Source of the DNA: Lasiodiplodia sp. COLG20
Taxonomy: Eukaryota; Ascomycota; Dothideomycetes; Botryosphaeriales; Botryosphaeriaceae
Assembly (NCBI GenBank): GCA_009801085.1
Contig: VNWV01000006.1
Coordinates: 1,922,001-1,986,000, forward strand
DNA length: 64,000 bases
Direction of reading: 5' to 3'
Shown here: one piece after another, positions 53,989 to 64,000 of the stretch
How the letters are laid out: each line of letters starts with the position of its first letter
Position numbering within the stretch: position 1 is the first letter of the stretch
The notes under the pieces: generated by a model
Told to the model about the DNA's origin: nothing
Databases searched by the model: none
The model's input: only the letters and a program-made list of their open reading frames with translations
Position numbers and translations under genes: made by a program

Positions 53989-56010
53989 ATGCCCGCATCC
54001 GACAGAATCAGCTCCGCCAGTAACAATGGCAAGACTCTCAGGCCCACCCTTGCTTCCAGCCGAACGAACAAGGCGCCGCTCACCCCCAAGTTGGCCTCCG
54101 CGCAGCCGTCGTCGTCCGCACGCTCGACCGTCAGCGTCTCCAGCACCGCGTCGCGCACGAGCACCAGGGACGAGCCGCCGTCGCCCTACCTGAGCAATGT
54201 GACGCCGCGCTCAGCTGCGCGCAAATCCCGCGCCAGCAGCACCCAGTCGACGCCAACCGGCACTCCCGATACCCCCACCGCGCCGCGTTTGACCCTCGCC
54301 GACACAATACCGAGGAGCGCCCCTGGAGGCAGGCCCAGGAGTATTGTGGGCGGCAGCGATGGTCCGCACATTGCACCCGTCCTGGCTGCGCCAGGTGGCA
54401 GAAATTCGCGGCCCAGCAGCGAGGTGGGATTCAGCGGAAAAGACTCTTCGTCCATGTTTTTCCACGCCAGCGAAGCGAAACGTCATGAGCCCACATCGAA
54501 TCCTAGCGCTGGACCTAAGAAGTCGACAAACTTCTTCTACGCTACCGGACCAAGGGAAGGCGAGAGGAACGCTTCAGCAGGATTCAAGTCTCCTCCTACA
54601 TTGGCCGCCGAGAGGAGCCGCCCGCCCAACATCGAGAGCAAGTTCTTCCACGCCAATACCATCCCCAACGACCGCAGTATCAACTCGCCGCTGCACTCAC
54701 CGCCGATTCTCTCCGCCACCCCGGACCCGCATTTCCATCCGCACTCGGCCGGCAAGGAGGGGCAGCGTCCAGTGTCTCCGAACAAGGATGCCGTGCACCT
54801 ATCCTACAGGAAAGGGGCCTCGCAGATTATTCGGCCAAACGGCCACTCGCGACCGCCATCCGCAGTGTCGGTATTCTCCAACACGGACGCCAAAGATGCG
54901 ACACCGGGCCACAGAAGAAGGTCGAGCACCGACCACAGCGGGCTGCAACAGGGCCACCACAAGAGCTCGAGCATGTCATCGATCGACTCGATCTGCTCGA
55001 ATCGGAGGATTTCGGGCCAAGCGGACCACTCACCCAGCCCCCTGCAGGTGGATATAACATCGCCCTCTACAGTAATGTCTGCATCGTCGAACGCACATAA
55101 TGAAGGAAGAAAGGAACCTAATGGATTGCAATCTCCGCTCTCACTACCACAGAGCCCGGCATTGCAGAGTCCCAACGCGTCGGATGAAGCCGAGCAGCCG
55201 CAGCAACAGCAGCCGCAGAGCGCGCTGCAAAAGATGAATGAATTAGCTGCAAATGCGAGACGAGAACGGAAAGTTATGGATTTGGAAATCAGCAACTCGT
55301 CTCTACTGGCCATCAACCGACAACTCGAGCGGGAAGTCCGCAAGCAAAAGGCTGAGCTTAAGAGATTCCGACGGATGAGCAGGAATGGTGGATTGGGATC
55401 GAACGGCAACGTCAAGTCTTCAGCTTTGGGTTCTCTCACTGAAGGAGAGACGGCCGAGTTCGCCGATGAGGAATTCCTGGGTCTGGAAGGCGAGGGCGAG
55501 GAGGAAGAAGAGGACGAAGAGGATCCGGAAGAGCTCTCGTCCAGTGAATCTTCACTCGATGAAAGCTCCCTAAGCCCAAGCGCCCTGGCCGAGAGGGATG
55601 CCAAATACCGATTCCAAGACCAAAAACGCCTCCAACTAGACCTGTCCAAGCACAAGGAAATCCTGATTGACAGCCAGAAGTTGAACCAGAGCCTAAAACG
55701 CTGCCTTACGGTCACTGAAGATCTGATCAAGGAAGGCAGGAAGGCACTGGACTACAAGATTCGCGTAAGCGATGTCAAGCTGGGTGGACGCATTCTCAGT
55801 CCCGAAGAGCAAGATCAATCGGATTCAGAAGAGGATGAGGAGCCTCATGGGGGATCACTCCTGAGCCCCTGGACACGTCCAGATGCAAGTGCAAGTGCCA
55901 CGATCAGAGCATCTATGGAAATCCCAAGGACAGACCGCGACAGTGGCATCGACATGCGGGCTCCCAAAGCCCCGACGGATTACTTCACCGGACAGGGTGA
56001 TAGCGATTAG
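53989..56010 (+). CDS. Ser/Pro-rich coiled-coil protein with three FF[HY]A motifs
   Basis: A 673-residue single-exon protein from the ATG at 53989. The N-terminal two-thirds is Ser/Pro/Thr-rich and disordered. Three spaced motifs stand out: SSSMFFHASEAKRHE, KSTNFFYATGPREGE and ESKFFHANTIPND. They resemble each other and loosely recall FFAT motifs (FFxAxE) that bind VAP proteins at ER contact sites, though the acidic first position is missing. A coiled coil follows (about residues 420-480, ALQKMNELAANARRERKVMD and beyond), then an acidic Glu/Asp block and a second helical segment. A cortical, septal or microtubule-organising scaffold would fit this layout, but no family is recognised. Divergent from polymerase kappa. 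Confidence 0.8.
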   Translation: MPASDRISSASNNGKTLRPTLASSRTNKAPLTPKLASAQPSSSARSTVSVSSTASRTSTRDEPPSPYLSNVTPRSAARKSRASSTQSTPTGTPDTPTAPRLTLADTIPRSAPGGRPRSIVGGSDGPHIAPVLAAPGGRNSRPSSEVGFSGKDSSSMFFHASEAKRHEPTSNPSAGPKKSTNFFYATGPREGERNASAGFKSPPTLAAERSRPPNIESKFFHANTIPNDRSINSPLHSPPILSATPDPHFHPHSAGKEGQRPVSPNKDAVHLSYRKGASQIIRPNGHSRPPSAVSVFSNTDAKDATPGHRRRSSTDHSGLQQGHHKSSSMSSIDSICSNRRISGQADHSPSPLQVDITSPSTVMSASSNAHNEGRKEPNGLQSPLSLPQSPALQSPNASDEAEQPQQQQPQSALQKMNELAANARRERKVMDLEISNSSLLAINRQLEREVRKQKAELKRFRRMSRNGGLGSNGNVKSSALGSLTEGETAEFADEEFLGLEGEGEEEEEDEEDPEELSSSESSLDESSLSPSALAERDAKYRFQDQKRLQLDLSKHKEILIDSQKLNQSLKRCLTVTEDLIKEGRKALDYKIRVSDVKLGGRILSPEEQDQSDSEEDEEPHGGSLLSPWTRPDASASATIRASMEIPRTDRDSGIDMRAPKAPTDYFTGQGDSD

Positions 56011-56544
56011 GCCATCGCTGTCGACCACCCATTTTCATTTCTTGCTTACGGCCCACGATCACTCTTCGCTTCTCGTCTTATCCATGTGCACTCGTCAGTC
56101 TTGTTTTGCGCCCGGAGTTCCAGATTGGTTAGGAGAACTCTCATTTCAGTACATACGTTGGCAGCGGGCGTTATTTTGAGATGGACAGACAGGTTGGTTT
56201 TTGGTTTTTACTCGGGAGAAAGAAACTAGCAGCGGGCTTGGCGTCTCCCTTCTTCGTTGCACTCATCCTCACATTTCTTTTCTTTCCTTCCTAACAGAGT
56301 CCGTGCATCCTGCTTGGGTGGGTGTCTGTGATACTTGTACTTGATCTCGAGATACCCCAGCATTTAACACTCCAATCGAAGCCGTGCGCTCCTCGCTCAC
56401 ATTGGAGCTTTCCTGTTTTTCATTTACACTGTTCATTAGTCTATGTACGCTGGGAATGAGGCTAACAATCTAGTCGAGCTTTGTTTGATCATTGTCGACG
56501 TCTTGACTCCCGTTGCAAAACTGCCGCATCACCCCGCCAAAAGC
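56011..56544. other. Intergenic between convergent genes
   Basis: 3' ends of the FF[HY]A gene and the DUF2264 gene; no other feature seen. Confidence 0.45.
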
Positions 56545-58771
56545 TCACGCATTGATCTTCTCAGACAACCAGCCCGGAATCGACGGCCTCTTTTGCCAGT
56601 GCTGCTGGTATATCTCCTTCCACTCGGGCACGCTCTCCGGAATGGCGAACACGGCAGTGGCATACCACCGCGTCTCCCCGGCCTTCAACTCGCTGCGCAA
56701 GATCGGCAGCACCGTCCGCGGCTCCACGAGATTCGAATTCGCATCCGCATCCAGCACCGCACCCCTCCGGCCCGTCTTCTCCCGCGGCAGCAAGTCGACC
56801 ATGCCCACCGCCCCGGACTTGGGCGACACGACGAGTACGCTGTCCGCATCGCAGGCGTGGCCCTCGTGCGCCGCAGCGTCGTACGCGCCCAGCGGTCTCC
56901 CGTCGCGCAATTTGACGCCATACACCGCCCACGCGCCCTCAGCCTCCAACAACTCTCTTCTCGTCTCCACGCGGTGCACGCGCAGGTGCCAGTACGGCGT
57001 CGCCTCAGCCGGCGGCAGCAGCCAGGTGCGCACCTCGACGTCCTTCCACGGCCGCATCACCGACGTCAAGCAGGGGACCCCATCGCCATGGTCCTCCTCG
57101 AACCGGGCCTCGTCGACGGCGCGCCGCATGCGCCACAGCTCGCCGCCGTCGTCGGACAGCGCGAGCGCCGACTCGGGCACCCACTGCTCGAGCGTATACG
57201 CGCCGGTCGAGACGGAGTACGCGAAGGCGGCGCTGTACGCGAAGCGGCCGTACTTGGCTTGCGGGTTCTTGAGCGGGTAGTGGCAGCACTGCCCGCTGCT
57301 GAGGGCCAGCGCGTGGCCGCCGCGGTTGCTGACGATTTGGAGGGGGATGGTGAGTTGGCGGATGGGCGGGAGGGAGTGGTATGGGTGTGGCTCTTCGGTC
57401 GAGGCCCAGAAGGGGTGCGTGGCGGGGAGGGCGAGCGGCGCGAAGGAGAGCATGCACCAGTAGGGCGAGCCGGGGGAGTTGTAGTTCTCGGCCAGGTAGG
57501 TGTTTGGGTAGGTGTAGCTGTCAACCAACGCTAGTCAGCTAGGGTTCCCTTGATTTACCCCCTTTCGATTCAAAAAGGAACAGAACTCACCCGATATTCA
57601 GCATGCCGTTCGGCTGGAAGATGTCGGGCTGCTGCGCCCACCAGCGCAGGTTGCGCAGCAGCATTCCCTTGACGACGCCCCACGACAGCGGCGCGGGCAG
57701 CTCGGTCGAGCTGAAGGCCACGGCGCCCCAGAAGCCCGCCATGGCGAAGCGGTACGTCAGGCTGCGCCCGAACGTCAGCGCCCGCCCGCGCTCGTCGAAG
57801 TAGTACGCGAAATCCAGCGCGTACTGCTGCGCTCGCGAGCGGAACTCGGCTGCGCGTTCTGGGTCCCGGTTGTCCCAGTCGTCGACGAGCTGCGCGTAGA
57901 GCAGTTGGAGATACTGGATCGCGAAGGAGCCCGAGTAGTAGTCCATCTGCGTGTACCCGGCCGGCCCGTCGTTGGACCAGCCGGAGCCCCGGTAGAAGGT
58001 GTTTAGGTGCTTGATGTCGGATTCCAGGCGCGAGGAGGAGTAGGCGGCGCCGACATTGGCGAGGCCGAGGTTGGCGAAGACGCGGAACCAGAGCCTGGGT
58101 GGTGTTTGGTGTTGGTTAGTGATAGGGATTGGAAGGTAGGTGGGTGGGGGGAGTTGCGGGTTGAGGTAGGTTGATGGACAGTGAGCAAAGTGTTGACTGG
58201 AGTGGGGAAATGATATCAAGAAAATGCATATCAGGGCTCATGGCAAAGCTGAAGAGGAGGCATACCAGTTCGTATTGGGCATCTCCTTATCATTCATGCT
58301 CCCCAGATACGCTTCAACATTCTTCTTCTGCCTCTCGGTCAACGGGTCCCAGAAGTGCTTGCCGGCAATGGCCAGCGTGAAGCCTATCGGACAGGCCTCG
58401 ACCATGCGCTGGTCCAGGTCCTCCATGTAGCCCCAGAACTCGTCGTGCTCCGGATCCGTCCCGTTGACGAGCCCGCGCACCCAGCGCTCGGTGCCGGCGT
58501 ACTCGCTGCCGCCCGCCAGCAGCGGCGCCAGCCCCCACAGCGGGCGCGCGTACCCTTCGCCCTGCGCCGCCGTCTCGTCGAACCGCGTGCCCGTCCCGCC
58601 GACGCGCACGAGCGCGCCGCCCGCCGACGTGCCGGCCGCGAGCGGGTCGAGCAGGGACGCGCACGCTGCAGCGACGTCGTCGCGCGTGCGCATGGGGTTC
58701 TTGTTGAACGGGTGCAGAGGGAAGGGCCGGTTGGCGGCTGCGAGGCCATGGTTGTTGGTCGTTGCTGACAT
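56545..58771 (-). CDS. DUF2264 family protein (GH154-like)
   Basis: Exons 58266-58771, 57591-58094 and 56545-57517 join in phase to give 660 residues. The alpha/alpha-barrel-type N-terminal half contains [72 protein letters not shown] and [16 protein letters not shown], all characteristic of DUF2264. The C-terminal half is beta-rich. Some bacterial DUF2264 proteins are beta-glucuronidases and the family has been listed as GH154; the fungal substrate is not known. No signal peptide is visible, so the protein is probably cytosolic. Carbohydrate turnover would fit with the sugar transporter 1.7 kb away, which is transcribed divergently, but co-regulation is not shown. Confidence 0.92.
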
Positions 58772-60515
58772 AATGCAGGAGTTGCTTGCTCTCTACCGCT
58801 TTCGGTCGCTCGATGCTTGGATTAGATGGCCCGATTCGGAAATTAGGATGCGACAGCAAGACTTTGATGATGATGCGCAGGGAACGGCTGTTTCAAGTTC
58901 CTGAAACACGCGGGTGCGCAGCAAGGCTCGGATGCTAATTCCGGGTCAGACGGGGCTGCACAGCACGCGCGGTGGTGGTCGTCAGATTGGCGATAATTTG
59001 GCCTGTCAGATTGATGACGGCTTAAGCCCGGCCGGGACTTTTTTAAGGGAGAAACGTACCGAAAGCTAGTGCTGAAAAGGTCCGGCCCGCTGTACTCACT
59101 TTCTGGCTGGCTGGCTCCGAGCGCACAGATGACGCATAGACTGCCAGCTAGTCTGGTGTCTCAAAACCGAAGTTTATTAAGAAATCGTTTTCGACTCTTG
59201 TCAAGCACCAAAGGCGCAGCGAGTCAGTGAGGGAGACGGTGAACGCAAGGACGGCGCAGTCCACCAATGACAGAAGGCGACGAAAACTGCGGAGAAAGCC
59301 TAGGCGAATCAAGAGGCAAAGCAGTCGTGTAGCAAGCCTTGGCTGGTCTTCGTTGGAGGCGTCGATATGTGCGGAAAAAAGGAAGTCGCCACAAGGATTG
59401 CACAGGCACAACACCAAGAGAATCGTACTTGGTCACGGCAGCGCCTCCTTTAACCAGCTCAGGGTTCGGCACTGTTTTATCCGCGTATCGGCTAAATTCC
59501 ACGGGCACCAGCATGGGGTGAGGGGCCGCGAGGGGGCGTCGTGGGATTCGTCGACGTGCGGGCTCGCTTGCCGGGGCAGTGGAGGGCGAATCGAGAGGCG
59601 AAGTGCCGAGACCATGTGGTGGGGAGTCTGGGGGTGGCGGCCGGGGAAGATATGGGATCCACTAGCTCCACTTTCTCCAGATCTGCCATCCACTTAGCAC
59701 CATCGTCGCTTTTCCGTCTGCATCCACCGACATATCAGCGACCTCTGCTCACGCGGCTCCAGCCACTCGATCCATGTCATACAGCGCCGGCTTGTATTCT
59801 GGAACCGGTCATCAGAGATCGCCAGCCCGATACTCACGCACTCTCCCTTTGCGAGTAATACGGCCGTTGCGGGGACAGACTAGGGCGCTTTTCCTGCCCC
59901 GGAAAAGCAAGCATATGTACGGCTGCACGCGAGTATGCGCACGCCCCTCCTCCCGATACCATGCAGCTACTATCGCGCCCGTTTCCCGCCCATAGTACAT
60001 CTACTCTAAAGCCAGCATTCCCCTCCACGTCTTGATTGAGAGAGAAGTTCAAGCTTTCCTACCCTCCGCCCTAAACTGCCTTCGTCCCATGTGATACTTG
60101 GCTTCCTTCGGAGAATCCGATCAGTCTTGGGGGCAGTTCGAAGGCTGCTTGGCAAGCCATCCCGCCTGAATTTCCCACAAATTACGCGTTTCCGCTGCGC
60201 TCTGGGCCTTGTCGCAACGCTGAATCGTCGCGCCTTGGCTGGCGGGAGAGGCAATCCTGGGCGCACGCTTTGCCTCTAACGGCAGCGGACAGCTTCTATT
60301 GTCCTACACTTCTCCGGCGCGAACTTCTCCGCAACCTGGGGTTTCGTTTCACTGATATTTCACCCTGTTTCCCATCTCATCACCCCACCGTCGCCTTCTC
60401 CTCGACTCCACCCTTTATTGCCCGACTCCACCCCTTTCCTCTACTCCTTCTCTCATCCTTTCTCGGTTCTTTCCATTTGGCCAGTTGACCGCAAGGTCAC
60501 CGCAACACCGCAACC
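58772..60515. other. Divergent intergenic region, DUF2264 gene and sugar transporter
   Basis: About 1.7 kb with short overlapping frames but no recognisable protein. A strong CT-rich tract (about 60385-60475) precedes the transporter ATG, typical of well-expressed fungal genes. Confidence 0.45.
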
Positions 60516-62520
60516 ATGGTGAACTTCCTGCAGCGCGTCGTGCACAACGATGCCATGAAGTCGGATCCGACCGAGATCTACGGCTGGCGCGTCTACATGC
60601 TGGCCTGCTCCGCCTGCTTCGGCGGCATGCTGTTCGGCATGGACATTGGCATCATCGGCGGCGTGCTCGAGCTGCCCGCCTTCAAGGACGAGTACGGCCT
60701 CTCTCACCTCGACAAGACCGGGCTCGCCGACTTGTCGGCAAACATTGTCTCAACCCTCCAAGCCGGTTGTTTCGCCGCCTGTTTCATCACCTCTTGGCTC
60801 GCCGACAAGTTCGGTCGTCGCGCTGCTCTGTTGCTGGCTGCAGTCGTCGCCATCGTCGGCTGCATTATGCAGGCTGCTGGTGAAGGCCACTTGGCTGTCA
60901 TGTATATCGGAAGGTACGTTCTTATTGACTCCCGGTCATGCGATAGACACGGAGACTGGAGAACACACTGCTGACGAACTTATATCCAACCAGATTTATT
61001 GCTGGTCTAGGTGTCGGCGCTGCGTCCATGGTTGTACCTCTTTACATTTCCGAGAACGCACCTCGCGCCATTCGCGGTGGTCTTACTGGAATCTATCAGC
61101 TTTTCGTGAGTGCTGCAAAGTTTCATGATTCGAATCGGCACTGACCCCCTTAGATCACCACCGGTACTATGCTGGCCTTCTGGACCAACTATGGCTCTAT
61201 CAAGCACTTGCATGGCGATACCACCTTCGGTATGTCCAGTCCAACCACGCCCCTTTGATAAAACAATTGCTAACATGCTCCCCCAGTTGTTCCACTCGCC
61301 GCTCAGGCCATCCCTGCCGTCTTGCTTCTCGTCTCCATGTATCTCTGCAACGAGTCGCCCCGTTTCCTCGCTAAGCAGGACCGCTGGGAGGAGGCCACCG
61401 CCATCTTGGTCCGCATCCGCCAACTGCCCGCCTCTCACCCTTACGTGCAGAGCGAACTCACCGAGATCGCTGAGCAGCTTGAGCACGAGCGCCGTCTCAT
61501 CGGTGGAGCTTCCCTCAAGGACCTGCAGAAGGAGATGTGGCTCATTCCCGGCAACCGCAAGCGCGCCCTGCTCACCGTCGGCCTGATGGTCTGCCAACAG
61601 ATGACCGGCACCAATGCCAGTACGTCCCTCTTCTCTCCCCTTAACTCCCAGGGAAAAAAGAAAAACTAACACAGTCTTCTTCAACCCAGTCAACTACTAC
61701 GCCCCCCAAATCTTCCGCTCCCTCGGCATCCCGTCCGCCGAAACCGGCCTCTTCGCCACAGGCATCTACGGCATCGTCAAAATGGTCACCTGCGCATGCT
61801 TCCTCCTCTTCGTCGCCGACTCACTCGGACGTCGTCGCTCCCTCCTGTGGACGTCGATCGCGCAGGGCGCATGCATGTACTACATCGGCATCTACGTGCG
61901 CGTCGCGCCACCGAAAGAAGGCGCTGCCGTGCCGCCGGCCGGCTACTTCGCCCTCGTGTGCATCTTCCTCTTCGCCGGCTTCTTCCAGTTCGGCTGGGGC
62001 CCCGTGTGCTGGATTTACATCTCCGAGATCCCGACCGCGCGCCTGCGCTCGACGAACGTGGCGTTGGGGGCGGCGACGCAGTGGCTGTTCAACTTCGTTG
62101 TGGCGCGCGCGACGCCGAATATGTTGGCGACGATGGGGAAGGGTGGTTATGGGTGAGTTCTTTTTTTCTTTCTCTCTTTTCCTCCTTGACTTCTTACTAT
62201 CCGTTCCTTCTCCTTCTCCTGATCACGTACCTTCTGTGTCATATCGAATGACTGACTGATTCTTTCAACACAGCTGCTTCTTCACCTACGGCACCTTCTG
62301 CTTCAGCATGTTCGTATTCGTCTGGTTCCTCGTCCCCGAGACCAAGGGTCTGTCGCTCGAGCGCATGGACGACCTCTTCGGCGTCACCGAGCTGGTCAAG
62401 GACATCGAGGCCCACGACCACAGCCGCGGCTCTCCCGCGCCTCCCGCCGCTACCAACGAGAAGACGGGCGTCGAGCAGGTTGAGATCGCGCCCGTGTCGC
62501 CTGAGGCGCGCCAGCATTAG
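60516..62520 (+). CDS. MFS sugar/quinate-type transporter
   Basis: A 12-TM proton symporter of the sugar porter family, plasma membrane. Six exons join in phase: 60516-60913, 60994-61105, 61154-61229, 61287-61619, 61675-62152 and 62274-62520, giving 547 residues. Signature motifs: [15 protein letters not shown] in TM1, [15 protein letters not shown] in loop 2-3, [34 protein letters not shown] (the PESPR site, with N for P), [25 protein letters not shown] and [20 protein letters not shown]. The terminal PETKGxxLExxD...FG resembles quinate permeases and related monosaccharide carriers. Substrate cannot be decided from sequence. It may import products released by the divergent DUF2264 enzyme. 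Confidence 0.94.
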
Positions 62521-63726
62521 AGTGTTCGGGAGAGAGAGGAGAAAGACAAAAGTAGTCGGGATGTTGCGTTTGCGTTGATTCTTTTTTGTGTGTGATGATG
62601 AAAGCGCCGGTCGCGCTCTCTCTCTTGGTTGACAGGAGAGGATTGATGATCATGATGATGTTAATAACCCTCGCTAGTCGCCTGCTTCATTGTAGCAGTG
62701 CGCTTTCGACATCGTTGATGTGCTGGAGATATATCCAATCGATGATGATATGCGCCTGGTGTCCACTGCTCCTCGTTAGCGATCAGTTTCGTGAAAGTTT
62801 GCTGCAGTCGAAGTCGTTTTGCGAAAAGCCCGGCTCTGCTTTTCGAAAGTAATACCGATGTTCTCAGTTCAGATTTGTAAGATGTAGCTGTGGAAACGCA
62901 CAAGGCAGCAGCTTTTGGGAAGTGACAACATTAAAAACCGCAGTTGAAAAGATCCACCGCGGTCTCCACGGCATCCGCGGCGTCCGTTACATAGGTATTG
63001 CTGTAGTAAGCTGACAGGAGTCACAAGCTACAGCTGAGCGTAGCTGTAAGCCACAGTGGCTGAGTTGTAGCTGTTGTTGGCACTAGTCGTGGGGGCGGAG
63101 CAATGTCCGTTTCTTAACGCCGACCGTCCATTGGCTTTCACCCTAGTTCCAGGTGGATCCTAATCCTTCAGGCGGCAAGATCTGTGTACGTACACCTCCC
63201 TCAGAAGACGGGATTAAGAAATGATTAGGTAGGTAAGATTGCTTGGCTCTTGGAACGGACGACGAATCGTCATGATTCATTATGCTCAAGGCGGTGGAGA
63301 AATAGGCGTTTCATAGCCGTTTACCCTATAGCGAGAAAGCATACCTAGATGGTAGTAATGACGATGATTGCGTGCGACGGACGAAGAACGAGTATGCAAC
63401 CCACGATCTTCGCCTCTCTTTCGCGGGAGGTTTCGCGCCCGCGACGGAGATTCACAGCAAGGGATTCCCCTAACAAACTATTTTTCAGGCATCTATGTGG
63501 TGGTAAAGTTTGCAGTCGGTGCAATATTCAGGCCGAACAGGATCCGGGGCCCGGCTGGAGTGATGCGCTTATACTGTTGTTACCTAAGGTGTTAAGGCGG
63601 AGTTAGTGGTTGACAGCATGTCTGGGCAGCTCAGCCATCCTGGGCAAGGAGATAACAACAGAACTGCGGATACAGGTGTGTGTGCTTGATGGAGATAAGT
63701 TGATTATAGAACCACAGAGCATTTTC
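62521..63726. other. Intergenic, transporter 3' side and SDR promoter
   Basis: No gene is supported. A small palindromic AGCTACAGCTGAGCGTAGCTG lies near 63028-63048. Confidence 0.4.
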
Positions 63727-63734
63727 TATATAAT
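63727..63734 (+). promoter_or_regulatory. TATA box of the SDR gene
   Basis: TATATAAT about 180 bp upstream of the ATG at 63911. Confidence 0.5.
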
Positions 63735-63910
63735 CTTCCGTCTCTGCAGCATTCAGATCTAAATTCCAGCACTCAGCATCAACACCAGATTTCCAGAGCT
63801 TCCATCTACTCCTCAAACAGCGAAACCTCCATCGATCAATTGATCAACCAGACCTCAAACCTTCAAACCACCAATCCCAAACCCCAACCAAAAAACCCAC
63901 CACCATCACC

Positions 63911-64000
63911 ATGGCCCCCTCCGTCCGCGTCATGCACGATTTCCTCAAATCCCAACTCTGCGTCACCGTCCCCGAACCAACCACCAGCTTCGCCGACCGC
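63911..64000 (+). CDS. Short-chain dehydrogenase/reductase, 5' end only
   Basis: Thirty codons from an ATG in an A-rich ACC-ATG context to the window edge: MAPSVRVMHDFLKSQLCVTV, then PEPTTSFADR. Fungal retinol-dehydrogenase-like SDRs commonly begin with a basic/hydrophobic FL(Y)SQL(F)VT-P-x-PT-xSF segment just before the cofactor motif TGxxxGxG. The match to that leader is clear, but the cofactor site lies beyond the window, so the call rests on the leader alone. Confidence 0.6.
   Translation, partial: MAPSVRVMHDFLKSQLCVTVPEPTTSFADR

Noticed and set aside
59227..59858. Overlapping plus-strand frames upstream of the sugar transporter
   Set aside because: No domain, no consistent exon model, and an equally long opposite-strand frame; probably promoter sequence.

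Overview
The window is nuclear DNA of a filamentous ascomycete (Pezizomycotina, possibly Dothideomycetes; the class is a guess). Supporting signs are genes with several short GT-AG introns (about 45-100 nt), an intron-bearing tRNA-Leu, three HET-domain (heterokaryon incompatibility) genes, a DHA2 drug transporter, an AflY/questin-oxidase-like protein, a P450 and fungus-specific proteins (DUF2457, DUF2264). Exon joins below were worked out by hand from splice sites, reading phase and family conservation; no transcript data were available.

Layout. 0-2.6 kb: no supported gene, one MITE-like element. 2.6-15 kb: accessory metabolism-type genes, namely a 14-TM DHA2 exporter (-), an AflY/questin-oxidase-like gene (-), three weak small ORFs, a possible papain/LRAT-like small protein (-) and a P450 (+) carrying an internal 43-residue tandem duplication. 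15.3 kb: tRNA-Lys(CTT). 17.6-23.7 kb: a kelch-repeat single-pass membrane protein (-) and a 917-residue multi-TM fungal membrane protein (-). 24.7 kb: tRNA-Leu(AAG) with an intron. 24.8-28 kb: GC-rich, no supported gene, one MITE copy. 28-32.4 kb: a DUF2457 acidic protein and the eight-exon COPII GTPase Sar1. 35-49.3 kb: three HET-domain genes (one apparently broken), a stand-alone RNase H-like protein with tandem repeats, a transposase remnant, a secreted M43 metalloprotease and a MYND-finger protein whose start codon appears to be split by an intron. 51.4-53.5 kb: DNA polymerase kappa (-) with an apparent GC-AG intron. 54-58.8 kb: a disordered/coiled-coil protein with three FF[HY]A motifs and a DUF2264 protein. 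60.5-62.5 kb: an MFS sugar/quinate-type transporter. The window ends inside the first exon of a probable short-chain dehydrogenase.

Housekeeping genes (Sar1, polymerase kappa, tRNAs) are interspersed with accessory genes. A family of 210-230 bp elements with nested inverted repeats occurs in at least four fuller copies and several fragments, all between genes. No polyketide synthase, NRPS or terpene cyclase backbone is visible, so the P450, exporter and AflY-like genes cannot be called a complete biosynthetic cluster. I did not find a convincing new multi-gene system. The strongest oddities are the split start codon, the GC-AG intron, the P450 duplication with an altered oxygen-activation motif, the interrupted HET gene and the MITE family.
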